DNA from: Deltaproteobacteria bacterium
GTDB taxonomy: Bacteria; Desulfobacterota; Binatia; UBA9968
DNA: 6,151 nt
NCBI GenBank assembly: GCA_005878685.1
Contig: VBLN01000137.1
Coordinates: 3,475 to 9,625 of the forward strand
Reading direction: 5' to 3'
Under the pieces are notes generated by a model. It searched no databases, had not been told where the DNA came from, and saw nothing but the letters and a program-made list of their open reading frames with translations. Below are positions 1 through 5,967 of this stretch, one piece after another. How positions within the stretch are numbered: the first letter of the stretch is position 1; every line of letters begins with the position of its first letter. Both the position numbers and the translations under genes were made by a program.

Positions 1-496
1 AGGAAAGGTTGCTCGATTCGTCAGGCGAAGTGTCCATGCCCTCCATCGCCAGCACCTCGAATCCGGCGTCGGTAAAATAGCGCGTAAAGAGGCTGTTGAG
101 CTTGTTGTCTCTATAATAAGTGCAGCCGACGAATCTCTTTACGCCTAAGGCGCGGAGAGCTTCGGACTGCGTCATCCCGGAGGTAAAGATGGGTAACTGG
201 TATCTATCCTCCCATTGCTTTATGATTTCCTGCTCGCCCTTGTAGCTCCGCACCATGAACGGCGGCGCCCCTTCCGGGTGCATCAGATCGACACCTATCC
301 GAGCAAGTTCGGCGACTCGCTCGTTGTAAGTTTCCAGGGCGTCAAGATAACCGTGCTCGGTATGCTCTTTGATCCCGGCGTACAGCGGAATCACTCCCAC
401 GCCCTCCGGGAGCAAGCGAATGAACTCAACGAGTGATCCCGACCCATACGTGGGCTTCACGACTCCGACCGTTCCTCGCCAGCTCGCTGTCGCCAT
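1..496 (-). CDS. Asp/Glu racemase / maleate cis-trans isomerase-like protein (C-terminal part missing)
   Basis: The frame is open from an ATG at 496-494 to the left edge, giving 165 codons of a protein that continues outside the window. The N-terminus VGVVKPTYGSGSLVEF, followed by a segment on clearing high-numbered helices and the stretch GVDLMHPEGAPPFM (residues 68-81), fits the Asp/Glu/hydantoin racemase superfamily, close to maleate cis-trans isomerases and arylmalonate decarboxylases. IFTSG (103-107), EALRALGVKRFVG (112-124) and RYFTDAGFEVLAMEGMD (139-155) are typical of its second half-domain. Known relatives use one or two active-site cysteines. At the first position this protein has HPEGAPP with no cysteine, and the second position lies beyond the edge, so the substrate is unknown. 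The start is supported by a purine-rich AGGAAGGAAG about 6-10 bases upstream. Probably cytoplasmic. Superfamily call is good; the specific reaction is not assigned. Confidence 0.8.
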   Translation of the reverse strand, partial: MATASWRGTVGVVKPTYGSGSLVEFIRLLPEGVGVIPLYAGIKEHTEHGYLDALETYNERVAELARIGVDLMHPEGAPPFMVRSYKGEQEIIKQWEDRYQLPIFTSGMTQSEALRALGVKRFVGCTYYRDNKLNSLFTRYFTDAGFEVLAMEGMDTSPDESSNLS

Positions 497-535
497 TTCC
501 GTCTTCCTTCCTGCAGCTTGATTTTCTCTTTCGTG

Positions 536-565
536 ATTCTATGCGCGGCGGGTCCTAAAGCACAA
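536..565 (-). promoter_or_regulatory. Candidate sigma70 promoter of the racemase-like gene
   Basis: On the minus strand a -10-like TAGAAT (541-536, five of six consensus bases) follows a weak -35-like TTGTGC (565-560) at 18 bases. It lies about 40 bases ahead of the ATG at 496. The -35 is poor, so this is only a candidate. Confidence 0.3.
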
Positions 566-599
566 GTTGATTCTTGTCCTGCTCGCTTCGCTGAACCGG

Positions 600-628
600 T
601 TGACAAGCTTTTCACGGGTGACAGACTG
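600..628 (+). promoter_or_regulatory. Candidate promoter of the split-barrel oxidoreductase gene
   Basis: A perfect -35 hexamer TTGACA lies at 600-605. Only weak -10 matches follow at 16-18 bases (around 622-629, such as CAGACT). The element is 43 bases or more ahead of the start codon at 672. The -35 is clear and the -10 is not. Confidence 0.3.
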
Positions 629-671
629 ATTTGAGCAGGTTCTTGATTGGGGCATCAGGAGAAGTCACTCT

Positions 672-1094
672 ATGATAGATTTTAGCAGCAAATTCGGCAG
701 GCGCGTAAATCGTCGCCTCCGCCAAGAAAAGGTCATCTGGCTCACCACAGTCGATTCTCACAATACGCCTCAACCGAGGCCGGTTTGGTTTCATTGGGAC
801 GGTCAAACCCTCTTGATCTTCAGTGAAAAGAACAAGGCCAAGCTGCGGCATATCGCCCGCAATGCGAGAGTCGCGTTGAACTTCAACACCGATGAGGATG
901 GCGGTGACGTGGCCGTCCTTGTAGGGGATGCCGAGATCTTACAGGAGCCTACAGATCCCGCCAGGGTTAAGACTTATCTCAGAAAGTACCGCGAAGGCAT
1001 AAAGGAATTGGAAATGACGGTTGCGAATTTTAGAGACGCATACGCCGTGCCGATTCTTGTCACCCCGCAAGCTATGCGAGGGTTCGTTGAATGA
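672..1094 (+). CDS. PPOX-class flavin/F420-dependent oxidoreductase, Rv3369-like (TIGR03667 type)
   Basis: This 140-residue protein is a small split-barrel oxidoreductase of the pyridoxamine-5'-phosphate oxidase superfamily. The strand-turn-strand VIWLTTVDS (21-29), the PQPRPVWFHWDG segment (33-44), the LLIFSE strand (47-52) and KLRHIARNARVALNF (57-71) are the usual cofactor-binding core. The later AVPILVTPQAMRGF (125-138) matches the C-terminal pattern of the mycobacterial Rv3369 family. Members bind F420 or FMN and reduce small molecules; the physiological substrate is generally unknown, and the cofactor cannot be decided here. Length is normal for the family. AGGAGAAG (657-664) is seven bases before the ATG, which fixes the start. 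The gene ends in TGA, 22 bases from the end of the convergent winged-helix gene, leaving no room for a conventional terminator between them. No signal peptide; cytoplasmic. Confidence 0.88.
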   Translation: MIDFSSKFGRRVNRRLRQEKVIWLTTVDSHNTPQPRPVWFHWDGQTLLIFSEKNKAKLRHIARNARVALNFNTDEDGGDVAVLVGDAEILQEPTDPARVKTYLRKYREGIKELEMTVANFRDAYAVPILVTPQAMRGFVE

Positions 1095-1116
1095 TATGTG
1101 GTCACGGACAAATGCG

Positions 1117-1326
1117 TTAGCTATCCCTTAGCCAGAGTTCAATGGTGCGCTTGTCCTGGCGCAGCTCGACTTTGCCTTCGCGGGCAAGCCAACCAATGGC
1201 CATATGTACAACTGATTTAGGAGACTGGACTCCACGCTCCACAGTAGGGAGACTTGCCTTGCCATTCCTCTGTAAAAGATTCCATACCTTACCTGCAGTC
1301 TCCCCGATATCCTGTACTCCTTCCAT
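1117..1326 (-). CDS. Small winged helix-turn-helix protein (DUF2582/PF10771-like)
   Basis: This 69-residue protein consists of one winged helix-turn-helix domain. The opening IGETAGKVWNLLQRNG (7-22) is the first helix. SLPTVERGVQSPKSVVHMAI (25-44) covers the second and recognition helices. GWLAREGKVELRQDKRTIEL (45-64) is the end of the recognition helix and the two-stranded wing. The GETAGKVW and GWLAREGKVE patterns recall the DUF2582 family, whose members are nearly always stand-alone domains of this size with no settled function. DNA binding is inferred from the fold. The start is supported by a near-perfect AGGAGGT (1344-1338) eleven bases upstream. It lies downstream of the SpoIIM gene on the same strand, but a 163-base gap with a candidate terminator and promoter suggests separate transcription. 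Confidence 0.85.
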   Translation of the reverse strand: MEGVQDIGETAGKVWNLLQRNGKASLPTVERGVQSPKSVVHMAIGWLAREGKVELRQDKRTIELWLRDS

Positions 1327-1337
1327 ATGTTTCTTTT

Positions 1338-1344
1338 ACCTCCT
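1338..1344 (-). promoter_or_regulatory. Strong ribosome binding site of the winged-helix gene
   Basis: AGGAGGT on the minus strand, complementary to the 16S rRNA tail, sits eleven bases ahead of the ATG at 1326. It supports translation of this short reading frame. Confidence 0.75.
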
Positions 1345-1381
1345 GATAAAAATTTTTTGCTAGATTCTCTATATCTATTGG

Positions 1382-1432
1382 GCGACCTCTTCACTATGCT
1401 TTCACTTACAAAAACTTTGTCAAGCAGGTCGC
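1382..1432 (-). promoter_or_regulatory. Candidate promoter of the winged-helix gene, flanked by an inverted repeat
   Basis: On the minus strand a perfect TTGACA (1423-1418) is followed after 19 bases by a -10-like CATAGT (1398-1393). The spacing is longer than ideal. A 7-bp perfect inverted repeat, GCGACCT (1382-1388) and AGGTCGC (1426-1432), brackets the element. The hexamer TTCACT (plus-strand reading) occurs twice, at 1390-1395 and 1401-1406, eleven bases apart and overlapping the -10. These could be operator sites, perhaps for autoregulation, but that is inference. Confidence 0.35.
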
Positions 1433-1433
1433 G

Positions 1434-1467
1434 AAAAAACTGACGCTACGGAGGCTTATCCCGTCGC
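1434..1467 (-). terminator. Candidate intrinsic terminator after the SpoIIM-family gene
   Basis: Read on the minus strand, GCGACGG (1467-1461) can pair with CCGTAGC (1451-1445) across a nine-base loop, with one G-A mismatch. Five bases later comes a run of six T (1439-1434). It starts 23 bases after the SpoIIM stop codon and lies just ahead of the winged-helix promoter candidate. The gap between stem and T-run and the mismatch make it weak. Confidence 0.35.
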
Positions 1468-1489
1468 TGGCTGCAGCTATCTCAGAGAT

Positions 1490-2104
1490 TTATAACCTTG
1501 AGACCGCCGATGGGGTGATGAACGCTTCAATAAATGCGGAGAGGAGCAGCAGCGGGACGATAATGATCAAAAAGAACCTGAGAGCTCGCGCCAGTTCGTC
1601 CGGTATCGTTCTTTCTCCTTTGCCAAATAACCGTTTTACTGCGCGTACGCCGACCATGAGCCCTATGCTCGTTCCCAGCAGTATCGCCGGCAATTCAAGT
1701 GCGCCGTGTGGGGCGACGGCGAGAAAGGCTGCCAAGGCTCCTTCCGATCGTATGGTGACATCTAAGACGATACCGAGAACGTAGCCGTTCACCAGCAGGA
1801 AAACCAACGGCAAGATCCCGCCCAGAGTCCCCACGACGATTACCGCCAGCGTCTTAAGGCCGTTATTGAGAAAAATTGCCGCCGCCAAGTAGGGTTTTGA
1901 TAGTCCAAGAAATAGCTTCCCGAATTCTTGTAGAGCTTCGCCCGGCGCGCTTGAAAGCTTCGGAGCATATGCAGAAGCCGCGACGCCACAAACCATTCCA
2001 GCCAAGATCAAGAGAACGCTGGCAATAAAATAAGGCTTGAGCTCCCGGAGGTAGCGAGATTGCTCCTGATTTGACCATATCGTCCTTCCGCCGTCGGTTT
2101 TCAT
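1490..2104 (-). CDS. SpoIIM-family (DUF95) integral membrane protein
   Basis: This 204-residue membrane protein has hydrophobic segments at about 25-47, 84-113 (probably one long or two short), 122-153 and 177-197. The NNGLKTL stretch (80-86) and the PHGALELPAILLG motif (132-144) between the middle segments are hallmarks of the SpoIIM/DUF95 family (PF01944). In Bacillus, SpoIIM belongs to the engulfment complex of sporulation, but the family is widespread in bacteria that do not sporulate, where its role is unknown. Nothing here implies sporulation. Length fits the family. The ATG at 2104 has only a poor GAAG element close upstream; a nearby ATG at 2112 is out of frame, so this start is the best available. 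It is divergent from the lipoprotein gene, with an operator-like repeat array between them, and has its own candidate terminator. Confidence 0.87.
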   Translation of the reverse strand: MKTDGGRTIWSNQEQSRYLRELKPYFIASVLLILAGMVCGVAASAYAPKLSSAPGEALQEFGKLFLGLSKPYLAAAIFLNNGLKTLAVIVVGTLGGILPLVFLLVNGYVLGIVLDVTIRSEGALAAFLAVAPHGALELPAILLGTSIGLMVGVRAVKRLFGKGERTIPDELARALRFFLIIIVPLLLLSAFIEAFITPSAVSRL

Positions 2105-2112
2105 ATCTTCAT

Positions 2113-2139
2113 GATACCAAATAGGTATCGTAGAGATAC
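2113..2139. promoter_or_regulatory. Operator-like array of three GATAC/GTATC half-sites
   Basis: GATACC (2113-2118) and GGTATC (2124-2129) form a palindrome with a five-base centre. The same GTATC (2125-2129) and a further GATAC (2135-2139) form a second palindrome, also with a five-base centre. The two centres, 2121 and 2132, are eleven bases apart, about one helical turn. The array starts nine bases ahead of the SpoIIM ATG and lies on the lipoprotein side of that start, so it could control one or both genes. The binding protein is unknown. Confidence 0.45.
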
Positions 2140-2169
2140 ATGAGAATCATTAAATATCACAGCGTCCAC

Positions 2170-2198
2170 TTGACCCGTTGCCAACGTTGAAGTACTGA
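2170..2198 (+). promoter_or_regulatory. Weak candidate promoter of the lipoprotein gene
   Basis: TTGACC (2170-2175, five of six -35 bases) is followed at 17 bases by TACTGA (2193-2198), a poor -10. The palindrome CAACGTTG (2182-2189) lies in the spacer. Position fits the gene starting at 2214, but the -10 is weak. Confidence 0.25.
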
Positions 2199-2208
2199 TT
2201 TTGAAGGC

Positions 2209-2239
2209 GGAATATGCTGCTGCACGGCAGGAATATGCT
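2209..2239 (+). repeat. Direct repeat duplicating the start region of the lipoprotein gene
   Basis: The ten bases GGAATATGCT occur at 2209-2218 and again at 2230-2239, offset by exactly 21 bases. Each copy contains an ATG in the same frame. It may be a short in-frame duplication that created a second initiation site, or coincidence. Confidence 0.5.
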
Positions 2240-2831
2240 AAAGACTAGTTGGAGTTTCGAACTGATACTGACCGCGTGTGTTCTTCATGGCTGCGTTGCG
2301 TATAAATTTTCAAGCCATCTTTTACCTCTCCAAGAGAACGAGGAAAGTAGGGCGATATTTCATAAGCTCGTCCTTGGTGTCGAATCAACAGACAGATCGC
2401 AATCCTACGATCTTGAAAAGTTTATGGATGCCCTGAAGAAAGCGGACCTGTTTAAAGAGGTGGGATACGTGGACCGACTTTCCAGCGCAGATTTAATTTT
2501 GACTTCTTTTTTTTACAAAGCAGGGGATCCCTATCGGGCTTGCTCCTTGGGATTTGAGGGACAGATGCTTACGATAGTCACCATCGGACTGATTCCACAG
2601 ATTTGCAAATCAGAATCTCAACTGTCTTTCGCTTTGTATTCGCCAAAGGATGATCAGCAGAAGAAAACTCTTTCATTTACTTACCAGGCTCACAGTATCT
2701 TCGGATGGGCCGCTCTTTTTTACACTGTCTCATCCGATTGGACCGCCAAACCGGCGGACGAAAAATATCTCGATTTGTTGAAGTCGGTCTTTTATCGGGC
2801 GGCCAGGGATATTGAGAAGCTCTTGCAGTAA
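2214..2831 (+). CDS. Putative lipoprotein of unknown function
   Basis: I do not recognise this 205-residue protein. It begins with a short basic stretch, a hydrophobic segment (about 14-24) and LHGC (24-27), a plausible lipobox with Cys27 as the lipidated residue; histidine at position -2 is unusual. The mature part is mostly polar, with two hydrophobic patches, MLTIVTIGLIP (118-128) and SIFGWAALFYTV (161-172), and a charged amphipathic C-terminal helix ending in IEKLLQ. Cys110 and Cys131 flank the first patch and could form a disulphide if periplasmic. Two in-frame ATGs are possible: 2214, with GAAGG six bases upstream, and 2235, whose AGGA is only two bases away. The first has the better spacing; the second would give a shorter, more standard signal peptide (Cys at residue 20). 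The gene is notably AT-richer than the FAD oxidoreductase that follows. An envelope location is likely; a role is not assignable. Confidence 0.75.
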   Translation: MLLHGRNMLKTSWSFELILTACVLHGCVAYKFSSHLLPLQENEESRAIFHKLVLGVESTDRSQSYDLEKFMDALKKADLFKEVGYVDRLSSADLILTSFFYKAGDPYRACSLGFEGQMLTIVTIGLIPQICKSESQLSFALYSPKDDQQKKTLSFTYQAHSIFGWAALFYTVSSDWTAKPADEKYLDLLKSVFYRAARDIEKLLQ

Positions 2832-2940
2832 ATGGTCTGAGGCGACGGCTACGATCTAATTTTGCATCGCGGCTCAATCGGTTCCAGGAATGGCCCAGGT
2901 CTATCGCGTTAAAAGTGCGACACGAAAAACTACACGCATA

Positions 2941-2947
2941 AAAGGAG
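2941..2947 (+). promoter_or_regulatory. Ribosome binding site of the FAD oxidoreductase
   Basis: AAAGGAG seven bases ahead of the ATG at 2955 fixes the start. No convincing promoter was found in the 123 bases between the lipoprotein stop and this start, so read-through from the lipoprotein gene is possible. Confidence 0.7.
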
Positions 2948-2954
2948 CTACATT

Positions 2955-4343
2955 ATGGCAAGCGTAGACAAGGAGGCGATCAAGCAACTCAAATCCAAGG
3001 TAAGAGGTGAAGTGCTGCTGCCCTCCGATCCCGGTTACGACGAGGCGCGCACGATCTGGAACGCCATGATCGACCGCCGGCCGGGTGTGATTGTCCGATG
3101 CGCTGGCGCTCAGGATGTGGTCCAGGCGGTTCGCTCCGCTCGCGAGCACGGGTTAACTTTGGCGGTGCGTGGCGGGGGGCACAACATTGCGGGGAACGCG
3201 GTTTGCGACGATGGACTGATGATTGATCTCACGCCGATGAAATCGGTTCGGGTGGATCGGGCGCGCCGCACTGCACGTATGGGGCCGGGGGTGACGCTGG
3301 GTGAGTTCGATCGCGAGGCGCAGGCGTTCGGGCTTGCCACTCCGCTCGGGATCAACTCGACGACCGGCGTGGCCGGGCTGACGCTTGGCGGCGGCTTCGG
3401 GTGGCTGAGCCGCCGGTTCGGGCTCACCATCGATAACCTGACTTCGGCGGACGTGGTCACGGCCGCCGGCGAGTTGGTCAAGGCGAGCGCCGCCGAGAAC
3501 TCGGATCTCTTCTGGGCGATTCGTGGGGGCGGAGGAAACTTTGGGGTGGTGACTTCCTTTGAGTTCCGGCTGCATGAAGTCGGCCCGGAAGTACTCTCGG
3601 GACTGATCGTTCATCCACTGGACGCTGCCCGCGATGTCCTCCGCTTCTACCGCGATTTCATCACAAGTACGCCGGAGGAGTTTGTCTGCTGGTTTGTGCT
3701 GCGGAAGGCGCCACCTCTTCCGTTTCTCCCCGTTGACTGGCACGGCAAAGAGATTCTCGGTCTCGCCGTGTGCTACTCCGGCAAGATCGACGAGGGAGAG
3801 CGAGTGGCGAAGCCACTACGGACCTTCGGCCGGCCGCTCGCGGACGTGATCGCGCCGACCCCCTTCACCGCCTGGCAGACCGTCCTCGACCCGCTCCTCA
3901 CGCCGGGAATGCGCAATTACTGGAAGTCCCACGATTTCAGGGAGCTGAGCGACGGTCTCATCGACGTGTTCGTGGATCATGCCCGGCGAATCCCCGACCC
4001 GCAGACCGAGATTGCCTTCGCGCAGCTCGGCGGCGCTGTCAGTCGAGTCCCTCTCGAGGCTACGGCGTACACGCACCGCGATGCGCAGTTCGTGCTTAAC
4101 GTGCACGGCCGGTGGGAGGATCCAGCTAAGGACGCCAAGTGTATCGGCTGGGCGCGCGAACTGTTCCGAGCGGCGGCGCCGTTCGCGACCGGAGGCGTGT
4201 ACGTGAATTTCCTGACGCAGGATGAACCGGACCGGGTCCGGGCGGCGTATGGCGCCAACTATGACCGGCTGGTCGGGCTCAAGAAAAAGTACGACCCTGA
4301 GAACCTCTTCCGGGTCAACCAAAATATCAGGCCGTCGGCATAA
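2955..4343 (+). CDS. FAD-binding oxidoreductase, berberine-bridge-enzyme type
   Basis: This 462-residue flavoprotein has the PCMH/VAO-type layout. An N-terminal FAD-binding domain (about 40-210, PF01565) is followed by a substrate domain and a C-terminal berberine-bridge (BBE, PF08031) segment, KKYDPENLFRVNQNIRP. RGGGHNIAG (72-80) carries His76, the residue that is normally joined covalently to the flavin C8-methyl group. STTGVAGLTLGGGFGWLSR (135-153) and WAIRGGGGNFGVVTSFEFRL are the nucleotide-binding loops. Bicovalent members have a second flavin-linked cysteine just before TGVAG; here that stretch is GINSTTG, so a single His linkage is expected. Family members oxidise sugars, alcohols, alkaloids or antibiotic intermediates with oxygen or another acceptor; the substrate is unknown. 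No signal peptide. The gene is much more GC-rich than the one before it, which may reflect transfer. It converges on asnS. Confidence 0.92.
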   Translation: MASVDKEAIKQLKSKVRGEVLLPSDPGYDEARTIWNAMIDRRPGVIVRCAGAQDVVQAVRSAREHGLTLAVRGGGHNIAGNAVCDDGLMIDLTPMKSVRVDRARRTARMGPGVTLGEFDREAQAFGLATPLGINSTTGVAGLTLGGGFGWLSRRFGLTIDNLTSADVVTAAGELVKASAAENSDLFWAIRGGGGNFGVVTSFEFRLHEVGPEVLSGLIVHPLDAARDVLRFYRDFITSTPEEFVCWFVLRKAPPLPFLPVDWHGKEILGLAVCYSGKIDEGERVAKPLRTFGRPLADVIAPTPFTAWQTVLDPLLTPGMRNYWKSHDFRELSDGLIDVFVDHARRIPDPQTEIAFAQLGGAVSRVPLEATAYTHRDAQFVLNVHGRWEDPAKDAKCIGWARELFRAAAPFATGGVYVNFLTQDEPDRVRAAYGANYDRLVGLKKKYDPENLFRVNQNIRPSA

Positions 4344-4443
4344 GTCGAATAGTGTCAGGCCCAACCCTTGGAGCGAGCCGTGCGTCTTGGCGCTGAGTCT
4401 GATTCGATAGAACCGATTTCCTGCTACGGTGTCGTACGCAATA

Positions 4444-5814
4444 TCAAAAATCGGCGTTGCCGGGCGTGCGCGGGAAAGGGATCACATCGCGGATGTTTTT
4501 CAGACCGGTCAGATACATCATCATCCGCTCCAAACCAAGCCCGAAGCCGGAGTGGGGAACAGAGCCAAACCTGCGGAGATCCAAGTACCACCAGTAAGCC
4601 TTTTCATCCAGCCCAGTCTCCCGGAGCCGTTGCACCACCACGTCGGCGCGCTCTTCGCGCTGGCTGCCGCCGATAATCTCCCCGACCCTGGGAACCAGCA
4701 CATCCATCGCTCGCACGGTTCGGCTATCGTCGTTAACGCGCATGTAGAACGGCTTGATATCCTTTGGATAGTCTGTGACGATCACAGGCTTCTTGAAGAT
4801 CTCTTCGGAGAGGAATCGCTCGTGCTCGGTTTGTAGATCATGTCCCCACTCGGGCGGGAATTCCCAAGTTTTCCGCGCATCCTGAAGAGCTTTGATTGCG
4901 TCGGTGTAAGAGAGGTGTGCAAATGTCGACTCGGCGACGTGCTCCAATGTGCTGAGCACGGTTTTCTCGACGCGCTGATTGAAGAACTCCAGGTCTTCGC
5001 GACTGTTCTCCAGAGCGTGACGAATCGTGAATTTGAGGAATTCCTCGGCCAGACGCATGTTGTCTTCCAGATCATAAAAGGCCATCTCCGGCTCAATCAT
5101 CCAGAACTCAGCCAAATGGCGCGGCGTATTGCTGTTCTCTGCGCGGAAGGTGGGGCCGAAGGTGTAGACTTTGGTAAAAGCCAGGGCGAAAGTCTCCGCC
5201 TCGAGTTGCCCGCTCACGGTCAGGTATGCCGGCCGGGTAAAGAAATCTTGCTGCCAGTCGATGTCGCCGGCAGGCGTGCGAGGGATGTTTTTCAAGTTCA
5301 GGGACGTCACATTAAACATCGCGCCGGCTCCTTCACAATCCGAGGTGGTGATAATCGGGGTTTGAACGTAGATGAAGTCTCGCTCCTGGAAGAATGTATG
5401 AACGGCGTGGGAGAGGGCGTTGCGCACGCGGAAGGCCGCGCCGAAAGTGTTGCTGCGGACCCGCAGGTGGGCAATCTCACGCAGGAACTCGAAGGAATGT
5501 CCCTTCTTCTGCAGCGGGTAAGCCGCTGGGTCCGCCGTGCCGTAGACATGGACCTCTGCGACCTTTAGCTCCACCGGCTGTAAGGCTCCCGACGCGGCGA
5601 TGCTGCTGCCGGTTGTAATCTCCCTCAACGTTTCATCGGGCACCAGTCCGCTTTCAACCACTAGCTGCATGCTCCTGAAGCGCGAGCCGTCATTCAGCTC
5701 AATAAAGGTGATGTCCTTGGAATCCCGGCGCGAGCGCACCCAGCCGCGCAAAGTGATTTCGCTACCTGCCGGTAAAAGATAAGCCTGCTTGACCGACGTG
5801 ATCTGTGACTTCAT
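4444..5814 (-). CDS. asnS: Asparaginyl-tRNA synthetase
   Basis: This class IIb synthetase charges tRNA-Asn with asparagine in the cytoplasm. The N-terminal OB-fold anticodon-binding domain (about 18-100) includes [21 protein letters not shown]. Motif 1 lies around [16 protein letters not shown] (141-156), followed by [10 protein letters not shown], a pattern of AsnRS rather than AspRS. SGQLEAE (201-207), motif 2 [22 protein letters not shown] (start 223) and motif 3 GFGLGLERM (423-431) are intact, and the C-terminus PFPRTPG is typical. I chose the ATG at 5814 (456 codons plus TGA). The frame also holds an upstream TTG at 5823, but that codon overlaps the likely -10 box. No Shine-Dalgarno site precedes either start. 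The enzyme implies direct charging of tRNA-Asn, though the amidotransferase route may coexist. Convergent with the FAD oxidoreductase; divergent from the peroxiredoxin. Confidence 0.96.
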   Translation of the reverse strand: MKSQITSVKQAYLLPAGSEITLRGWVRSRRDSKDITFIELNDGSRFRSMQLVVESGLVPDETLREITTGSSIAASGALQPVELKVAEVHVYGTADPAAYPLQKKGHSFEFLREIAHLRVRSNTFGAAFRVRNALSHAVHTFFQERDFIYVQTPIITTSDCEGAGAMFNVTSLNLKNIPRTPAGDIDWQQDFFTRPAYLTVSGQLEAETFALAFTKVYTFGPTFRAENSNTPRHLAEFWMIEPEMAFYDLEDNMRLAEEFLKFTIRHALENSREDLEFFNQRVEKTVLSTLEHVAESTFAHLSYTDAIKALQDARKTWEFPPEWGHDLQTEHERFLSEEIFKKPVIVTDYPKDIKPFYMRVNDDSRTVRAMDVLVPRVGEIIGGSQREERADVVVQRLRETGLDEKAYWWYLDLRRFGSVPHSGFGLGLERMMMYLTGLKNIRDVIPFPRTPGNADF

Positions 5815-5822
5815 AAAGGCCA

Positions 5823-5850
5823 AGTATCGGATAATGAGCTACAATGTCAA
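5823..5850 (-). promoter_or_regulatory. Promoter of asnS, suggesting a leaderless transcript
   Basis: On the minus strand a perfect TTGACA (5850-5845) is followed after 16 bases by GATACT (5828-5823; four of six -10 bases, with the key A and T in place). Only eight bases separate the end of this -10 from the ATG at 5814, so transcription should begin at or within a base or two of the start codon. That fits the absence of a Shine-Dalgarno site. Confidence 0.5.
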
Positions 5851-5866
5851 TCTATAGAAGGGTGTC

Positions 5867-5895
5867 TTGACAGATTCGTAAGTGAGCGATATTTG
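5867..5895 (+). promoter_or_regulatory. Candidate promoter of the peroxiredoxin gene
   Basis: A perfect TTGACA (5867-5872) is followed at 17 bases by TATTTG (5890-5895), a weak -10. Transcription would start near 5902, giving a leader of about 65 bases that includes the palindrome at 5905-5917. It is back to back with the asnS promoter. Confidence 0.45.
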
Positions 5896-5904
5896 TTTTG
5901 CACA

Positions 5905-5917
5905 GTAGAAATTCTAC
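5905..5917. repeat. 13-bp palindrome at the expected peroxiredoxin transcription start
   Basis: GTAGAA (5905-5910) and TTCTAC (5912-5917) form a perfect inverted repeat around one central A. It sits about ten bases past the candidate -10, a classic repressor position. It does not match a regulator site I know, such as Fur/PerR or LexA. A small palindrome TCTATAGA (5851-5858) lies upstream, between the two divergent promoters. Confidence 0.4.
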
Positions 5918-5956
5918 AGGGCACTCAAAGTCAAAGTTTTTGAATTCAATTAACAC

Positions 5957-5962
5957 GGAGGT
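5957..5962 (+). promoter_or_regulatory. Ribosome binding site of the peroxiredoxin
   Basis: GGAGGT lies five bases ahead of the ATG at 5968. It confirms that a gene begins here even though the frame meets a TGA after 55 codons. Confidence 0.8.
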
Positions 5963-5967
5963 TAGCA

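Noticed and set aside
215..436. Plus-strand open frame inside the racemase-like gene
   Set aside because: It is opposite to the conserved racemase-like sequence and has no recognisable product.
612..851. Minus-strand open frame overlapping the split-barrel oxidoreductase start
   Set aside because: It overlaps a conserved gene with a good ribosome binding site and shows no family features.
1490..2104. SpoIIM homologue as evidence of an endospore former
   Set aside because: The family is common in bacteria that do not sporulate, and no other sporulation gene is present.
3153..3743. Minus-strand open frames across the FAD oxidoreductase, also at 3816-4364
   Set aside because: Their products are arginine- and proline-rich without domains, as expected for the complement of a GC-rich gene. 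The plus-strand protein is unmistakable.
4345..4407. TCGAAT / ATTCGA inverted repeat between the convergent FAD oxidoreductase and asnS genes as a terminator
   Set aside because: The arms are only six bases, 51 bases apart, with no T-run. No convincing terminator is visible in this 100-base gap.
4840..5568. Long plus-strand open frame (242 codons) opposite asnS
   Set aside because: It is antisense to well-conserved asnS codons, lacks recognisable domains and is explained by the coding bias of the opposite strand.
5815..5823. TTG at 5823 as the asnS start
   Set aside because: It adds only three residues, has no ribosome binding site and overlaps the probable -10 box. The ATG at 5814 is preferred.
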